Both the position numbers and the translations under genes were made by a program. The notes beneath the pieces are model-generated. The model worked only from the letters and a program-made list of their open reading frames with translations, ran no database searches and was not told the DNA's origin. A DNA stretch of 64,000 bases from Bacillota bacterium (lineage in GTDB: Bacteria; Bacillota; Clostridia; Lachnospirales; Lachnospiraceae), in NCBI GenBank assembly GCA_029779695.1, contig JAKPAB010000200.1, forward strand, positions 124,001 to 188,000, read 5' to 3'. Shown here in pieces: positions 62,488-64,000 of the stretch (its first letter is position 1; each line of letters begins with the position of its first letter).

Positions 62488-62883
62488 TTATTTAAGAACT
62501 GCCTTAAGTCTAGAAAAGTCATTAGATACACTAGTGGTAATTGCCTGATACCTGAGCTGTTCTGACGCAAGCTCAACATTTTCGGTATCAATATCTACAT
62601 TATTTTTATCCAGTCTATATGAAAACATAGGAGCATCCACATACTGAACTGCATTAAGGTCATCAGTATTAAGAGCAGCTACACGCTGATCCATAGACTT
62701 TGTTCCATTTCCGAATTCCATAAGTTTGTTTTTAAGCACATCTTCAAAATTGACATCCTGTCTCTTGTATTGAGGAGTATCAACATTTGAAATGTTATTT
62801 GAAAGAACTGTTTCACGGAGATAGCTGGCATCTGCAGCCCTATCCATAACATTGATATAATCAAATGCTTGTGAATTAATCAT
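62488..62883 (-). CDS. flgB: Flagellar basal-body rod protein FlgB
   Basis: FlgB is the most proximal rod protein. The 131 residues show AFDYINVMDRAADASYLRETVLSNNISNVDTPQYKRQDVNFEDVLK and a C-terminal helix (ELASEQLRYQAITTSVSNDFSRLKAVL). GGAGG precedes the ATG. It is the first gene of the fla/che locus, about 230 bases after codY, the same order as in B. subtilis (codY-flgB). Confidence 0.98.
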   Translation of the reverse strand: MINSQAFDYINVMDRAADASYLRETVLSNNISNVDTPQYKRQDVNFEDVLKNKLMEFGNGTKSMDQRVAALNTDDLNAVQYVDAPMFSYRLDKNNVDIDTENVELASEQLRYQAITTSVSNDFSRLKAVLK

Positions 62884-62918
62884 AATATAACCTCCGATAA
62901 TATACCTATTCTCTATAC

Positions 62919-62946
62919 ATTATAATAAAAATCATTAAAAACACAA
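62919..62946 (-). promoter_or_regulatory. Candidate promoter of the fla/che operon
   Basis: A perfect TATAAT lies about 35 bases before flgB, with TTGTGT 16 bases upstream of it (weak -35). The position between the codY terminator and flgB supports it. The surrounding gap is AT-rich, with no further gene. Confidence 0.5.
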
Positions 62947-63006
62947 GGATATTTACGATATTTAGTACATATCAATCTAAACTTATACAACATTTACCCA
63001 ATATAT

Positions 63007-63047
63007 AGAAAAATGAGAAAAGCGACCCGAAAATCCCTTTTCTCATT
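63007..63047 (-). terminator. Terminator after codY
   Basis: AATGAGAAAAG and CTTTTCTCATT form a perfect eleven-pair stem around a fourteen-base loop, followed by TTTCTAT on the minus strand. It separates codY from the flagellar operon, although the T tail is short and read-through is possible. Confidence 0.8.
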
Positions 63048-63117
63048 AACATCATATCCATATATTATTTTTATTATATATTGTAATTTCAAAAAATAAC
63101 AGTAAATATTTAATACA

Positions 63118-63894
63118 TTAATCTGCTTTTTTTAAAACCTTAAGTTCATCAAATACAAGATCATTAAGGACCTTGATATATGTTCCCTTCATTCCTGAAG
63201 ACCTAGACTCAATAACACCTGCAGACTCAAATTTTCTAAGAGCATTAACAATAACAGATCTTGTTATGCCAACCTTATCCGCAATCTTCGATGCGACAAC
63301 AACTGATTCATCGCCTTCCATCTCATCAAGGATATGTGTGATCGCCTGAAGCTCTGAGTAAGAAAGTGTACTGATAGCAGATTTAACTACCTGTTTCTTT
63401 CTGGCCAGTTCTTCATTCTCTTCATTTACAGATCTCATCATTTCAAGTCCAACGACTGTAGTGCCATATTCACATAGAATAATATCATCTATGTCATAAG
63501 ATCTTTCATTTCTGTAAAAAAATATTGTTCCAAGTCTCTCACCTGCAATATCAATAGGAGTAATTATAGCTGAATACTCAGCTGAGTCCTTATTTTCAAA
63601 TCCAAGAGTAGAGAGATTGACATTCTCTTTTGTAGAAAGAATACCAAGAAGACGCTCATTAAGCATCTTGTCAATGTATTCGCCGACATCGCCTGTTACA
63701 AGTTCGTTTAATCCTGGAGTCTTAACTTCCTCTGATGATCCGAGAACTTTACCTTTTTTACTGATAACAAGAACGTTTGACTCTAGTATCTCAGTCAGGA
63801 CTTCACAGATATCGTTAAAAACAACCTTTGATTTATGGTTGTTATGCAATAACTGATTGATCTTTCTTGTTTTATCTAATAATTCTACACCCAT
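63118..63894 (-). CDS. codY: GTP-sensing global transcription repressor CodY
   Basis: CodY senses branched-chain amino acids and GTP and represses stationary-phase genes. The 258 residues have an N-terminal GAF domain (LLDKTRKINQLLHNN, YSAIITPIDIAGERLGTIFFYRNE) and a C-terminal winged helix with SKIADKVGITRSVIVNALRKFESAGVIESRSSGMKGTYIKVLND, the well-conserved CodY DNA-binding helix. The length is standard. GGAG precedes the ATG. It lies directly upstream of the flagellar genes. Confidence 0.97.
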   Translation of the reverse strand: MGVELLDKTRKINQLLHNNHKSKVVFNDICEVLTEILESNVLVISKKGKVLGSSEEVKTPGLNELVTGDVGEYIDKMLNERLLGILSTKENVNLSTLGFENKDSAEYSAIITPIDIAGERLGTIFFYRNERSYDIDDIILCEYGTTVVGLEMMRSVNEENEELARKKQVVKSAISTLSYSELQAITHILDEMEGDESVVVASKIADKVGITRSVIVNALRKFESAGVIESRSSGMKGTYIKVLNDLVFDELKVLKKAD

Positions 63895-63943
63895 TTTTTC
63901 TCCTTAAATAAATTATAACTTACTTCATAAAACAATTTTATTT

Positions 63944-63971
63944 ATTCTATCACATATGCCCAAAATATCAA
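63944..63971 (-). promoter_or_regulatory. Candidate sigma-A promoter of codY
   Basis: TTGATA, a 16-base spacer and TAGAAT lie about 50 bases upstream of the codY ATG on the minus strand. Genes further upstream lie outside the window, so codY may also be read from an earlier promoter. Confidence 0.5.
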
Positions 63972-64000
63972 GAATTTTAATTGCAAGTAACTGAGTATTC

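Overview
The window looks like chromosome from a motile, Gram-positive, low-GC Clostridia bacterium, most likely a Lachnospiraceae (Butyrivibrio / Pseudobutyrivibrio / Roseburia-like). The reasons are the AT-rich DNA, strong GGAGG ribosome binding sites, the presence of PolC, CodY, CheC/CheD and FliY, and the MEP isoprenoid genes. The genus is an inference. Every gene I can support lies on the minus strand, so the biological reading order runs from 64000 down to 1. No mobile element, prophage, CRISPR array or rRNA was seen, and no stretch longer than about 250 bases lacks a gene.

Reading in transcription order: codY (63.1-63.9 kb) has its own promoter and terminator. A large flagellar-chemotaxis locus follows (62.9-28.7 kb). 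Its first half is flgB-flgC-fliE-fliF-fliG-fliH-fliI-fliJ-motE-like-fliK-flgD-flagellar operon protein-flgE, closed by a strong terminator. Its second half is motA-motB-fliL-fliM-fliY-cheY-fliO-fliP-fliQ-fliR-flhB-flhA-flhF-flhG-PilZ(ycgR-like)-cheB-cheA-cheW-cheC-cheD-small membrane protein-fliA-fapA-small basic protein. Together these encode rod, hook, basal body, C-ring, export apparatus, stator, placement GTPase/ATPase, CheA/W/Y signalling, CheC/CheD/FliY adaptation and sigma-28. Flagellin, FlgM, CheR and receptors are not in the window. Next come a SwrB-like membrane protein and a short MltG-like protein from their own promoter.

The 27.2-0 kb part is core housekeeping. It holds rpsB-tsf; then a polysaccharide deacetylase, a bactofilin, pyrH and frr; then uppS-cdsA-dxr-rseP-ispG-polC-pheA-ppx-ppk1-HAD phosphatase; then infC-rpmI-rplT behind an attenuated leader; galE; tRNA-Glu(CTC); and rimP-nusA-ylxR-ylxQ-infB, with infB running off the left edge.

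The most interesting observations are: (1) a CheB whose receiver domain has lost the phospho-acceptor Asp (Tyr instead) and two other switch residues while the methylesterase triad is intact; (2) a peptidoglycan/polysaccharide deacetylase and a bactofilin inserted between tsf and pyrH, within the normally compact rpsB-tsf-pyrH-frr cluster; (3) an AUU start for infC behind a leader that can form an attenuator; (4) a tRNA-terminator-rimP-nusA arrangement recalling the E. coli metY-nusA operon; (5) several poorly characterised small proteins at the end of the flagellar operon; (6) a Met/Gln-rich linker in FliY and a PomB-like ion-binding helix in MotB.
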